Of a DNA stretch of 64,000 nt, positions 29,154-38,849 are shown one piece after another (position 1 is the first letter of the stretch; each line of letters opens with the position of its first letter). The position numbers were made by a program, and so were the translations under genes. This DNA is from an uncultured Verrucomicrobia subdivision 3 bacterium (GTDB lineage Bacteria > Verrucomicrobiota > Verrucomicrobiia > Limisphaerales > UBA11358). The DNA is taken from the NCBI GenBank assembly GCA_903872345.1, contig CAIQKM010000033.1, positions 1-64,000 on the forward strand, in the 5' to 3' direction. Under the pieces are notes generated by a model. That model was not told the DNA's origin. It made no database searches and was given only the letters and a program-made list of their open reading frames with translations.

Positions 29154-29890
29154 TGCTCACCGATTTCAAACAGCTCCAGCGCGATGCCGCCTTCGCTTTT
29201 GCCAGCGACAGTCGGTTGCAGACGGTGAACATCATCACGCGCGAGCAGTTGCTGGCGGATCAATCCCGCCTGCCCGATGCCACGCTCAGTGCCGAGGTGC
29301 TCGTGTATATCACGCCGCGCAACGGCAAGATGGGCGTGGGCGTGATTGTGGAGAAGCCGCGCTTTGAAGTGCTGAATCCACAGGCACCGGGGCCGCAAGG
29401 CGACATCGTGATTGAATCCCTGGTGCTGGAAGATCAGCTCACTAACATGGATCCCGCCGAGGGCACCTTGCTGGCCGCGGACTATGTCGCGCAAATCCTG
29501 TTGGAAATCGGCCACGGCTGGAATTTGAATTTCCAATCCGATTTCACGGCGGACCGCCAGGCGATGGTGGAAGCCAAGGAATGGCAGCCGCTGCGCGCCT
29601 ACAAGGTTAGCCACCGCATGATCCTCAGCCGCGCCCAGACCGCGCGTGTGACCACGCCCGCCATCACCAACGATGGCACCAACATCACGCTCACGAACGA
29701 TCCCAGCACGCCGTCCGCCGCCATCTATTACACGCTCAATAGCGATTCCCCGGCCCCGGACAATGCCCAAGCCACCCTTTACACTGGCCCGTTTGCCGCG
29801 CCCGCTGGCACCACCACCTTGCGCTGGGCGGCCTACCAGCCTGGCTGGCTCAATTCTGCGTTCGCCCAAGTAACCATCAACAATAATTAA
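29153..29890 (+). CDS. Tail-module protein with C-terminal chitobiase-like repeat domain
   Basis: C-terminal AAIYYTLNSDSPAPDNAQATLYTGPFAAPAGTTTLRWAAYQPGW resembles CHB_HEX_C_1 domains. Confidence 0.55.
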   Translation: MLTDFKQLQRDAAFAFASDSRLQTVNIITREQLLADQSRLPDATLSAEVLVYITPRNGKMGVGVIVEKPRFEVLNPQAPGPQGDIVIESLVLEDQLTNMDPAEGTLLAADYVAQILLEIGHGWNLNFQSDFTADRQAMVEAKEWQPLRAYKVSHRMILSRAQTARVTTPAITNDGTNITLTNDPSTPSAAIYYTLNSDSPAPDNAQATLYTGPFAAPAGTTTLRWAAYQPGWLNSAFAQVTINNN

Positions 29891-29902
29891 TCCCCAAAAC
29901 CT

Positions 29903-30850
29903 ATGAGTCTATCCATCTCTCGCGCGAACCTGCCTGGCAGCGGCGCACCCAAGATCACCTACAAAGGCGCGACCCTCTGGACGCGCGCCGATTTGATGAT
30001 TCCCCTGAAGCAATCGCTGAAGGAACAAAAAAGCAGCATGTACGGCCTTGTTACGTGGACGCGCGATGGCCGTAGCATTGAATTCGAGATCCCGATCTAC
30101 GGGTTCTGGCAATCGCTTTCCGTGCTGTTTCCCAGCTACATTCTCAACGGCATCTACGGATCCCGCATCTTTGGTCTCACCGACACGCCCTTGACCATTG
30201 TGGCCCGCAATGGCGATCAGATTGTGCTCAACAACGTGCAGCTCGTGGGCATCACCAACCTCAAGCTGAAGGCCAATGAACAGATTTTCTCCGGCAACGC
30301 CAAGTTTGTGGCACTGATCGGCAACAACCTGTCGCCGAATACGCCCAATTCGTATTACACCATTACCACCGGCGCGGCGTATGTGGATGCCGGCTTTGCC
30401 CAGGCGAACTTCAAAGCCCTGGCGTGGACGGGCGCGTGGGGCGCGCGCAGCGGGTTCACCAACATCCTCACCCAAGATGGCTGGGATATTGACTGGCAGG
30501 TGAAATTCCTGAGCCCGGATGATTTGATTGATGGCATCGGCCCCGTGGATAAGTTCTTTGATTCCTGCCTGCCCAAGATTTCCGCCATCGTCGTGGGCCC
30601 CAGCCTGGCGCAGTTGGATGCCGCCGTGGATTTCCAGGGCAACAACGCCACCGTGGGCGCGGACATCGCCGCCGATTCGGATCCGCTCGTGCTCACCGAT
30701 GGCACCAGCACCATCACGCTGGCCGTGAGCAGCGTGATTGAAACCGGCCTCGTCTTTGCGCCCGGTAAAAAACGCATCGCCAAAACCACCTGGCAGGGAA
30801 CGCTCGGCTTCTCCGCCGGCGTGCCCAACGCCATCGCCGCCGTGTCGTGA
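29903..30850 (+). CDS. Tail tube/major tail protein candidate
   Basis: 315-aa protein between tail completion and tape measure genes. Confidence 0.5.
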   Translation: MSLSISRANLPGSGAPKITYKGATLWTRADLMIPLKQSLKEQKSSMYGLVTWTRDGRSIEFEIPIYGFWQSLSVLFPSYILNGIYGSRIFGLTDTPLTIVARNGDQIVLNNVQLVGITNLKLKANEQIFSGNAKFVALIGNNLSPNTPNSYYTITTGAAYVDAGFAQANFKALAWTGAWGARSGFTNILTQDGWDIDWQVKFLSPDDLIDGIGPVDKFFDSCLPKISAIVVGPSLAQLDAAVDFQGNNATVGADIAADSDPLVLTDGTSTITLAVSSVIETGLVFAPGKKRIAKTTWQGTLGFSAGVPNAIAAVS

Positions 30851-30910
30851 GGCCACGACGGGCCATTATTAAAAATGTCTGACCACCCTTAACCAAAAAA
30901 TAAAACACCT

Positions 30911-31564
30911 ATGAAAAAAATCCTGCTCATCGCTGATTCCGCCGCCGGCATTCCGGCTGATGTGGAAGCCAAACTCGAAACCGAAGTCGCCACCGCGCCC
31001 GCGCCCGTGCCCGCGCTGGATACCAAGCCCATCATTGCCGATGTGGAACACGCCATCGCCGCGCTGGCCGCGCAGCCCAACTTGCATCCGCTGCTCGGCT
31101 TCGCCCTCACCAACTTGCGCGGCGCGCACAACGCCCTCAAAGGCCACCTCAAGGGCTTGTCCGCCCTGCTGGTGCTGCTCGCCGTGCTGCTGGCGTTTGC
31201 CAGCCCGGCCCGCGCGCAAATCTTCTACGGCGGCGTGTCCGTGACCAACAGCGCGTTTGCGCCCGTGCAATCCTCGTTTGTGCTGCTCACCAATGTGGCC
31301 TCCTCCACGCTCCCCGCGCGCACGTTGCAAGTGCTGAACATCCAAACGAATCAACCCATTACCGTGTGGTACGCCTACGCCTTCGCCGGGTCCACCAACT
31401 TGTTCCTGGTGAATTCCAACATCTACACCTTCCCCGCCAGCAATGGCTGGGTGAATGGCGCGACGTTCACCACCAACGTGGCCAGCGTCTTTAACAGCGT
31501 GCCGATCCAGCCCTACGGCCTGATCAACCTCGGCGGCTATACCAACACCGTCCTCTTTCAGTGA
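30911..31564 (+). CDS. Phage protein with internal signal/TM segment and exported domain
   Basis: LSALLVLLAVLLAFASPARAQ at about residue 80, then TN-rich region. Confidence 0.6.
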   Translation: MKKILLIADSAAGIPADVEAKLETEVATAPAPVPALDTKPIIADVEHAIAALAAQPNLHPLLGFALTNLRGAHNALKGHLKGLSALLVLLAVLLAFASPARAQIFYGGVSVTNSAFAPVQSSFVLLTNVASSTLPARTLQVLNIQTNQPITVWYAYAFAGSTNLFLVNSNIYTFPASNGWVNGATFTTNVASVFNSVPIQPYGLINLGGYTNTVLFQ

Positions 31565-31573
31565 GGCCGCTGC

Positions 31574-31601
31574 CCCGAGACCCGAAATCCGAAACCCGTT
31601 C
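31574..31601 (+). repeat. Heptamer tandem spacer (CCCGAGA CCCGAAA TCCGAAA CCCGTTC)
   Basis: Immediately before GTG 31604. Confidence 0.8.
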
Positions 31602-31603
31602 CC

Positions 31604-31996
31604 GTGAAACTGACTTGGACTCCACCAACCGGCGGTGCCGTGGTGCTTGGCGATGATTCGGTGAAATCCACCATCATCGTCGAGCAACTTGATGCCCCGG
31701 CGCTCGTTCAGAAACTGCTGTTCTTTCGCGGGGTCACCGCCCAACTGGTGGCGCGCGGCGGGGATGAAGGCACGTTTGTGTGCGTCATCCAGCCCGCCCT
31801 GGCCAATGCCGATGCCGCCAGCGCGTATCTCAAAACGGAGCTGGCCCGGTCCGGTCAGGCGGGCAGTCTCGCCTGGGGCCGCGTTTCCGCCATCTTCACG
31901 TTCAACGGTGCCGTGCTGCGCCGGGTGACCGTGGCGGAATTGAACGGCGCGCGGCTGCGGCTGCGCTACTCCTTCGGCTTCGCCTCCCTCACCTGA
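31604..31996 (+). CDS. Phage tail-module hypothetical protein (GTG start)
   Basis: 130-aa ORF preceded by a heptamer spacer. Confidence 0.5.
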   Translation: MKLTWTPPTGGAVVLGDDSVKSTIIVEQLDAPALVQKLLFFRGVTAQLVARGGDEGTFVCVIQPALANADAASAYLKTELARSGQAGSLAWGRVSAIFTFNGAVLRRVTVAELNGARLRLRYSFGFASLT

Positions 31997-32024
31997 TTTC
32001 CAATTGCCAATTGCCAATCTCCAA
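31997..32024 (+). repeat. Heptamer tandem spacer (TTTCCAA TTGCCAA TTGCCAA TCTCCAA)
   Basis: Between stop 31996 and ATG 32029. Confidence 0.85.
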
Positions 32025-32028
32025 AATT

Positions 32029-33315
32029 ATGAGCAAAACCCTGTTTAAAGCCTCTTTAAAGGCCCTGAGCGCCTTTGCCGCCCTCGGCGTGTTTGCCATC
32101 CTCGGTTCCTTTCTACTGGCCCTGTTTTTGCGCTTGGTAACCCTGGCCTGGCACTGGGGCTGGCGGCTGTTCGCCTTGTTGGCCATTTGCCATCTGCCAT
32201 TGGCCATCTCCGCCCGCGCCCAGACCACGGCGGTCTTTTTTTCAATGCAGAACCTGACTGGCGGCGTGAACAACCGGACGATTAACCTTTTGCCGGACAC
32301 CGCCAATGCGCCGGTTTTTGTGGGCACCAATTTGCTCCAACTCGGGCCAATCCAGCTTCAACCGGTGGGCGGCCAAGTGACAACCAACCTGGTGCCGTGG
32401 GGCTACTCGCTCTATGTCCAGGGCTGGCCGCGCCCGGTTCATATTGTGGTGCCCAGCAGCACCAACACGCTCAATGTGGTGGGCATGATTAACACCAATC
32501 TCTACTGGCCGCTGACGATTTACCAAATGACGGCCACCGGCACCAACGGCATTAATGTTACGCAAACCAACAACCAGGTAATCATTGACGGCAGCGGGCT
32601 GGATGCCGCCGGCACCGCGTGGGCGACATTTTCCTTTAATGCCACCAACGGCATCTATGCCTTTAATCTCGCCTCCAGCTATGGCCTGCCCGCCGCCGGC
32701 GTGGTGGGATTGGGATCGGCGGCGTTGGTAAGCACCAACACGTTTTACAGTCAGGGCGTTTCGGGTTACTTGGATATCCTGTACAACCTCGCGCAAGGCC
32801 AGGTGGGCTGGCTGGTCGTGAGCAACTTGTCTTCCATTCAGGCCGTGCCGCCATTGTTGGATTACTTGTGGACCGCCGGAAACAATACGGCCTCGCTCGC
32901 CACGTTTGCCGCCGTGAGCACCAATCAAATCACGGTTTACGGCGCGGGCACGGCCAGCGCCAACGGCACCTACACCTTCAACGCGGCCGCCGGTGTTTGG
33001 ACGAATGCCGCCACGGCCGATACGATCACCAACAGCGGTGCCTACCTCATCATTGCCACCGGGGCCACCAAACTCTACAAATCGTCCAATGCCCTGGCCT
33101 ATCCGGCCGGCAGCGGCGCATGGTTCAATGGCAGCGGTTACAGTGGCAGTTCGCCCATGCCCTACAATGCGTTTCTGCGGGTAACGGATTATTCGCTCAA
33201 TAATGTTGCGCCCACCAACATTCCCGGCAAAGCCCTGACCGGCCTTGCCACCAACACAGTCGTGCCGATCTCCGCGCATGTGACCAATGGCGTTGTTACG
33301 TGGACCAGCCCGTAA
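32029..33315 (+). CDS. Phage protein with N-terminal TM/signal region and TN-rich exported domain
   Basis: Start MSKTLFKASLKALSAF after a heptamer spacer; RLFALLAICHLPLAISARAQ signal-like segment. Confidence 0.6.
   Translation: MSKTLFKASLKALSAFAALGVFAILGSFLLALFLRLVTLAWHWGWRLFALLAICHLPLAISARAQTTAVFFSMQNLTGGVNNRTINLLPDTANAPVFVGTNLLQLGPIQLQPVGGQVTTNLVPWGYSLYVQGWPRPVHIVVPSSTNTLNVVGMINTNLYWPLTIYQMTATGTNGINVTQTNNQVIIDGSGLDAAGTAWATFSFNATNGIYAFNLASSYGLPAAGVVGLGSAALVSTNTFYSQGVSGYLDILYNLAQGQVGWLVVSNLSSIQAVPPLLDYLWTAGNNTASLATFAAVSTNQITVYGAGTASANGTYTFNAAAGVWTNAATADTITNSGAYLIIATGATKLYKSSNALAYPAGSGAWFNGSGYSGSSPMPYNAFLRVTDYSLNNVAPTNIPGKALTGLATNTVVPISAHVTNGVVTWTSP
32179..32213 (+). repeat. Heptamer tandem repeat inside coding sequence (TTGGCCA TTTGCCA TCTGCCA TTGGCCA TCTCCGC)
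   Basis: Five 7-mers encoding part of the LLAICHLPLAISAR signal-like segment. Confidence 0.7.
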
Positions 33316-33323
33316 CCCCTAAC

Positions 33324-33351
33324 CCCGAAATCCGAGACCCGAAACCCGTTT
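33324..33351 (+). repeat. Heptamer tandem spacer (CCCGAAA TCCGAGA CCCGAAA CCCGTTT)
   Basis: Between stop 33315 and ATG 33362. Confidence 0.8.
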
Positions 33352-33361
33352 CCGAGCTGCC

Positions 33362-34888
33362 ATGAACCTGGAATATAAAATCACCACCACGGCCGAACTG
33401 GCCGGCGCCGAGGCGGCGGCGGACGCCCTGGAACGCCAGATCGGCAAGGCCAAGGCGCTTAAACAGGATTATTCCGGGCTGGAAGCGCAGCTCAAAACGA
33501 TGCGCGGCAGTATTGATGAGTACAAGACCGCCACCGCCGCGCAGACCGCCGCCGCCGAGGAAGAGAAGCGCGCCAATGAGCAGTTGGCCGATTCGTATCA
33601 TGAGGTTTCCCGTTCCGAAGCGGAGATGGCGGAAAAAGGGGAGAAGGCCGAACTCAGTCACCGGCAGATGTTCCGCGTGGCCGGCGAGCTGAATCGCATT
33701 CTGCCCGGGCTGGGCGAATTAATGATGGTGGCATTTGAACCCGTCATCGCACCGCTGATTATTTTGGCCGGTTTGTTTGCTGGCCTGGTCGAACACATTA
33801 AATCGGTTCGCGAAGAAATGGCCAAGATGGCGGAAGCCAACATTGACGTGAGTCGCATCACCGATGGCACCGAAGCCATGGAAGCTCAGTTGGACGTAAT
33901 GCGCGAGAGCGTGGGGAAAGCCGATGAATTTGCCACAGCCACCGACCATGTGGCGGATGCCCAAAAACGCGTGACCGATGAAACGAACCACGCGTTGGAT
34001 GCCCTGCGCACCCAGGCGCAGTTTGAGGAGGAGGAAGCCAAGGCCCGCGAAAAGCTGGCGCTGGATCAGGTGCGCCAGAAAGTGGCCACGGGCCAGCTTA
34101 CGCCCGCGCAAGGCGAGGCGGCGGAGATCGACATCACCTCGCGCAATGCCCGTGAAGCCGACCGCCGCAAATCCGCTTTGGAAGCGGCGGAAATCGCCGC
34201 CCGCGAAAAGGAACAGGCTGAATTAAAGGCCCAGCAATTTGACCTGAGCCAAAAGAAAATCAAGGAAGCCGGGTCGCCCGAGGCCGCGCAAACCTCGGCG
34301 GAAGAGGCCAAAAAACTGGCCGATAAATATCAGAAGGATGCCGATGCCCAGGTCAAATATCTCCAGGACTTTGGCAAGGACATGTCGCCCCAGGAGTTCA
34401 CCCAGCAACTGGCCAAGCTTTCCCAGCTCCAGCAACTGGCGGATCAGCAGGCGGTGGTGGCCGGGGAAGCGGCGGAAAAAGCCAAGGCCGTAAAGGAAGA
34501 GTGGGAGAAAACCGTGGGCGCGCTGAAAAAGGTTAATGACCGCTTGGCGGAACTGGGCGAGCAGATTCCCCAGCTCGAATCCTCGCACAAATCAGCCGAC
34601 AAACACCGCGCCACCATGCGCGGGATTGAAGATCAATCCACGGCCATTAACCGGGTAACGGGTGATATTGACCGCGCCAACAAAGACGTGGCCACGATCA
34701 ACGAGATCAGCGGCCACGCCACCCAAACGCAGGCGGATGCCAAGCGCGTGGCCGATGCTCTCAAGGATGCCCACGCGGCCGTGGCCGATGCCGCCGCCAC
34801 CATTGGCAAACTCGGCGACATGGGCGCGGATGTGGAGAATCTCAAAAAGCAGGTCGCGCAATTGCGCATGGCCGTTGACCACCACTGA
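33362..34888 (+). CDS. Tail tape measure-like protein
   Basis: 508 aa, long coiled coils with a single hydrophobic segment (MMVAFEPVIAPLIILAGLFAGLV), upstream of distal tail genes. Confidence 0.6.
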   Translation: MNLEYKITTTAELAGAEAAADALERQIGKAKALKQDYSGLEAQLKTMRGSIDEYKTATAAQTAAAEEEKRANEQLADSYHEVSRSEAEMAEKGEKAELSHRQMFRVAGELNRILPGLGELMMVAFEPVIAPLIILAGLFAGLVEHIKSVREEMAKMAEANIDVSRITDGTEAMEAQLDVMRESVGKADEFATATDHVADAQKRVTDETNHALDALRTQAQFEEEEAKAREKLALDQVRQKVATGQLTPAQGEAAEIDITSRNAREADRRKSALEAAEIAAREKEQAELKAQQFDLSQKKIKEAGSPEAAQTSAEEAKKLADKYQKDADAQVKYLQDFGKDMSPQEFTQQLAKLSQLQQLADQQAVVAGEAAEKAKAVKEEWEKTVGALKKVNDRLAELGEQIPQLESSHKSADKHRATMRGIEDQSTAINRVTGDIDRANKDVATINEISGHATQTQADAKRVADALKDAHAAVADAAATIGKLGDMGADVENLKKQVAQLRMAVDHH

Positions 34889-34890
34889 TT

Positions 34891-37557
34891 ATGGCCCTCG
34901 CCGCGTTCACTCTCTTCTACAACGGCGTGGAGAAGTCTTTGGCCGATTGGGGCCTGGACGATCTGCAATTCTCGGACAACGATCTTGCGCCTGCCGTGGT
35001 GGAATTCACCGCTGCCGGCCGGGCCGTGGATGCCGCCGATCTCTTCGCTTACGGTGCCCGCGTGATCATTTACCAGAACCGCGCCAGCGCGGGCACGGCT
35101 TGGAGCGGGGGCACCTGTTGGTTCGATGGCCGCGTGGAACCGTGGGAACGCAGCGGCGCACCGGGCATGGAAGATTGCATTGGCCGGCTGGTCAACGCCT
35201 GGTGGTATTTCGAGCGCATCCAATACAAGATGCAATTCACGCGCGCCACCAGCGCCAGCACCACGGCCGTGTACACCACCAACCGCGTGGTGCTGGGCGT
35301 GGGTTACAGCGGCGTGGGTTCGGCGTGGACGACGCTGAACACGGGCCAGCAGATCGCGGCGGCCGTCAATTGGGCGATCAGCCAGGGTGCGCCGGTGGCC
35401 TTGGGTAATGTCGCGCCGTGGGCACCGGTCATCAGCGATTTTCAGAAGTGCATCAAGGTTTCGCAGGTGATCCAGAAGATGTGGCAGATCGAATCTGACT
35501 TCATCGTGGTCTGGGATTATTCCACCGTGGGCACCAATCCCAGCGCGCCGGGCGTGCCCACCATCCACTTCTTAAAAGGCTCGCAAACAAACCTTAACCC
35601 GGCCTTAAGCGCAGGGGTTAAGGCCGGCTTGCTACTCACGCCCCTCACCATCAACCTGGATGCCGGCAACTGGCTGGGCAAGGTAAAGCTCAAGCCGCGC
35701 CCGGATTGGGTTAAGAGTTATGTAGCCATCAATTACGATCAGGTGGCCAGCTTCGGCAGCAATCAATATTTGTCCATCGGTTCGGATCAATACCCCGCCG
35801 TGCTGCCGGCGGATACGGAGAGCAAATTCAACGGCGTGGATCTGTACTACGATCTGGCCGGGGCCAAAGTGGCCGTGCAAAACCAAAGCGGCAATCTCAC
35901 GACCGCGCCGTTTGACATCACCAGCCTGGCGCAATGGCAGCAATGGAAAGCGGAACTCACCGCGCCCACGGTGGTGAGCGCCGTCATCCTCACCGCCGGC
36001 ACCACGCCGGCCACCACGGCCAATCATCCCGCGCCCGCCCTGGTCACCAAGGAAGTGGACAATACCGGGGCCACCGTGGCCTACAACGCCGCTAATGCCT
36101 ACGAGCTGCTGGATGGGGCGTATTGCGATTGGATGGCCGATGCCACGCTCATGCCGGCCAACGGGTATCCGGTGATCACCGCGCAAAAGGTCAAGGCCAC
36201 CGCGTGGGTGTATCTCACCTTCAGCAACGGCACCAAAACCTACAAACAGCTTACGCGCGAGTTCACGGCCATCAGCTATAACACCTTCAACGTGGCCACG
36301 GTGCTCAATGTGGCCACGCAAACGGTCACGTCCTATGCCGAACCGCAGCCGGTGGGGCTGGCGCAGATCATGTACAACGCCTGGCGTTCGCTGGCGGTGG
36401 AAGGCAGCTTTACCACCACGGAAACCGAGCTGGGGGCCAGCGGCATCCAACTCAGCCGGGCGAACTGCCTGAACTTCACCAGCGCGGCCGTGGCGGCCCA
36501 TGCCGGCGATGGCAGCATATTGGATTGGTCCGCCGTCAACGCGCCGATCCGCCGGCTCAGCGGCAGCGCGGTGAAGGGCACCACCACCGTGGAATTTGGC
36601 GCGCCGCTGCATCTCACGGCCAACGCGCTGGTGGATCTCGTGCGCAACAGCCGCGTGCGGGTGACCAGCATTGATCTCAACTATATCTTCGGCGGCCGGC
36701 TTGCCAACGGCGGGGGCACCGTAAAGCACGCGCGCAAAACCCACGCGCACCATGCCGAACACGGGGCCGATGAACCGCAGGTGCATGTGGTGACCGGCCC
36801 GGATGCGTTAGACTCCACGCGCACCCAGGTAATGACGAGCGACAGCAGCACGGGCATTGTCACCGTTACCCAGCAGCCCACGGCGGGCGGCTCGGCCTAC
36901 ACCAGCGGCATCGTGGCCCCGGAGTTTTCCGGCGCGGGCGCGCCCGGCGCCGGCACGCTGGCGGCCAGCGCCAGCTATCTCACGGGCAATTATTATTGGG
37001 ATACGACCAACTCCGTTTTGTACCGCTGCACGACCAGCGGCAGCAATTCGTCCTCGTTGTGGACGCCGGTGGGCGGCGGGGTCGGTGGCATGGTGCAATA
37101 TTTTGCCATCACCACCTTGTACCTGCTCGATTATGTTACCGCCCTGCCGATCCTCATATCTTTCCCCAGCGGGGTGTTGACCATTACTTTTGGTTCGCCC
37201 ACGAGCATTGCCAAGCCGAACCGAATGCGCCCATCCGTGGCCAGTGAATTGATTGACGGACTAACCATCACGTACAGCAACCACACCGATGAAAACACGC
37301 GCACGGCCAGCGATGGCACGAACACGGAATTTCAGGTGGTTTTTCCCCGGTACACCACCATGCACATTTTGGGTTTCGACAGCTATCTGACCACGCCGCC
37401 CACCGGCACAGCGGCGCTGACCTTCCTGAATTCCTTGTGCGTGATTAAAGCGATGAAAATGCCCGGTGCCGGCACCGGGCTGGTGGATGCCATACCCAGC
37501 GCCATCCTTTACGAGGAAATCACCACCCGCGTTTGGGCGCGCCGCTACGCGCAATAA
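34891..37557 (+). CDS. Large distal-tail protein
   Basis: 888-aa ORF following tape measure. Confidence 0.55.
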   Translation: MALAAFTLFYNGVEKSLADWGLDDLQFSDNDLAPAVVEFTAAGRAVDAADLFAYGARVIIYQNRASAGTAWSGGTCWFDGRVEPWERSGAPGMEDCIGRLVNAWWYFERIQYKMQFTRATSASTTAVYTTNRVVLGVGYSGVGSAWTTLNTGQQIAAAVNWAISQGAPVALGNVAPWAPVISDFQKCIKVSQVIQKMWQIESDFIVVWDYSTVGTNPSAPGVPTIHFLKGSQTNLNPALSAGVKAGLLLTPLTINLDAGNWLGKVKLKPRPDWVKSYVAINYDQVASFGSNQYLSIGSDQYPAVLPADTESKFNGVDLYYDLAGAKVAVQNQSGNLTTAPFDITSLAQWQQWKAELTAPTVVSAVILTAGTTPATTANHPAPALVTKEVDNTGATVAYNAANAYELLDGAYCDWMADATLMPANGYPVITAQKVKATAWVYLTFSNGTKTYKQLTREFTAISYNTFNVATVLNVATQTVTSYAEPQPVGLAQIMYNAWRSLAVEGSFTTTETELGASGIQLSRANCLNFTSAAVAAHAGDGSILDWSAVNAPIRRLSGSAVKGTTTVEFGAPLHLTANALVDLVRNSRVRVTSIDLNYIFGGRLANGGGTVKHARKTHAHHAEHGADEPQVHVVTGPDALDSTRTQVMTSDSSTGIVTVTQQPTAGGSAYTSGIVAPEFSGAGAPGAGTLAASASYLTGNYYWDTTNSVLYRCTTSGSNSSSLWTPVGGGVGGMVQYFAITTLYLLDYVTALPILISFPSGVLTITFGSPTSIAKPNRMRPSVASELIDGLTITYSNHTDENTRTASDGTNTEFQVVFPRYTTMHILGFDSYLTTPPTGTAALTFLNSLCVIKAMKMPGAGTGLVDAIPSAILYEEITTRVWARRYAQ

Positions 37558-37559
37558 TT

Positions 37560-38849
37560 ATGGCCATCGGCTTAAAAGTCATGTGCTCCATCCAGAGCGG
37601 CAATGTTGGCGGCGGCTTGCGCGAATCGCCGGTAAAAGCCCTCAACGGAAATCAGCTTCGGCCCGTACTGCTCACGCGCATGGGGTATGCTTGCAAGGGG
37701 GTGAATGGAATTGCGGGCTACTATTCGGGGATGTATGACAACCAGGCGGTTTTGGTGGCTCCCGGCGTTTATGCCCCCTGGCCCTACGCAAAAAACGCCG
37801 TCGATGATATGAACCGGCAGTGGACGCTTTACTCCGGGTTGGTCATCAATTATTCGAATTCGCTGCCCGGAGCTTCCCCCGACAGTTTTACCTATACTTC
37901 ATCGCTGGCGGGAACTGCCCCGCAGACGAGCTATGTGCAAACCAATCCGTCCCTTTCGGCCTCGGATCATGATTGGGGCAAATCCCCGTCCAACGGTAAT
38001 TATCAATGCCAAATCACCTCGGACACCTCATGGGCGCAGCAACAATACGATCCCGTTATCCCGCCCCATGCGATCTTTGCCACCTGGAGTCTTTCGCTCA
38101 GCGGCGGGATTGACGTGGCCGGCATTTATTCTGCCGTGCATGGCGACTTCTTTGGTGCCAGCTTTCCGAGTTTGTTTACGAGCGGTTTTCAGAACATTTA
38201 TTACAAGGATTTTCCCGCCACCATCAGCGGTGCGCAACTGGCGCCCTCGCTTATCAATCCGGCGGAGTGGGATGGCTCCATCACGCTGGGCAGTCCTTAT
38301 ACCGGCGGTCCTTATTACACCGGGGGATCGACCTACACCGCCTTTGCCGGCGCGGGCACCCTGCTTTCCGGCATCGCGGCCGCCAACGGTTGGCGGATCT
38401 CCGGTTCGGCCATCGGCGGCGGCGGCAACATTACCATTTTTCGGGGCCAGGCCACTTTGGACACCACCGTGGTACAGCCGGCCGTGCCCTTTTGGATCGG
38501 CCTTTACACCGAGGCCACCTGGTCCCCGGTGAGCTTTTACGATGGCACCAAAAGCAGTCCGCAGCCGAAGGCAGCCCCGATAAAATCCATCAAACTATTT
38601 CGCATCGGCAAGCTGCCCACGGATGGCACCATCATTGCCTACGAATCATCGGGAATTTTCCAGCTTCCTTTTCCCGCGCAAACGCCCTTTCCCATTCAGG
38701 ATTTTGCCGGTTTGGGCGTCGTGGCGCGCTATTATTTTGTCGTGGTGGGTCAAGATCCGGAAAGCTGGGCGAGCCAATATGGCTACGTCTTTGATTTGAC
38801 CGCCGACAACGCCAATGTCACCGCCGATAATACCACCGTAACCCTATGA
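37560..38849 (+). CDS. Tail-associated protein
   Basis: ATG 37560 (MAIGLKVMCSIQSGN); 4-bp overlap with next gene. Confidence 0.5.
   Translation: MAIGLKVMCSIQSGNVGGGLRESPVKALNGNQLRPVLLTRMGYACKGVNGIAGYYSGMYDNQAVLVAPGVYAPWPYAKNAVDDMNRQWTLYSGLVINYSNSLPGASPDSFTYTSSLAGTAPQTSYVQTNPSLSASDHDWGKSPSNGNYQCQITSDTSWAQQQYDPVIPPHAIFATWSLSLSGGIDVAGIYSAVHGDFFGASFPSLFTSGFQNIYYKDFPATISGAQLAPSLINPAEWDGSITLGSPYTGGPYYTGGSTYTAFAGAGTLLSGIAAANGWRISGSAIGGGGNITIFRGQATLDTTVVQPAVPFWIGLYTEATWSPVSFYDGTKSSPQPKAAPIKSIKLFRIGKLPTDGTIIAYESSGIFQLPFPAQTPFPIQDFAGLGVVARYYFVVVGQDPESWASQYGYVFDLTADNANVTADNTTVTL

Noticed and set aside
7903-33351. Heptamer arrays as a CRISPR array
   Set aside because: Units are 7 bp, contiguous, without unique spacers, and dispersed at gene junctions.
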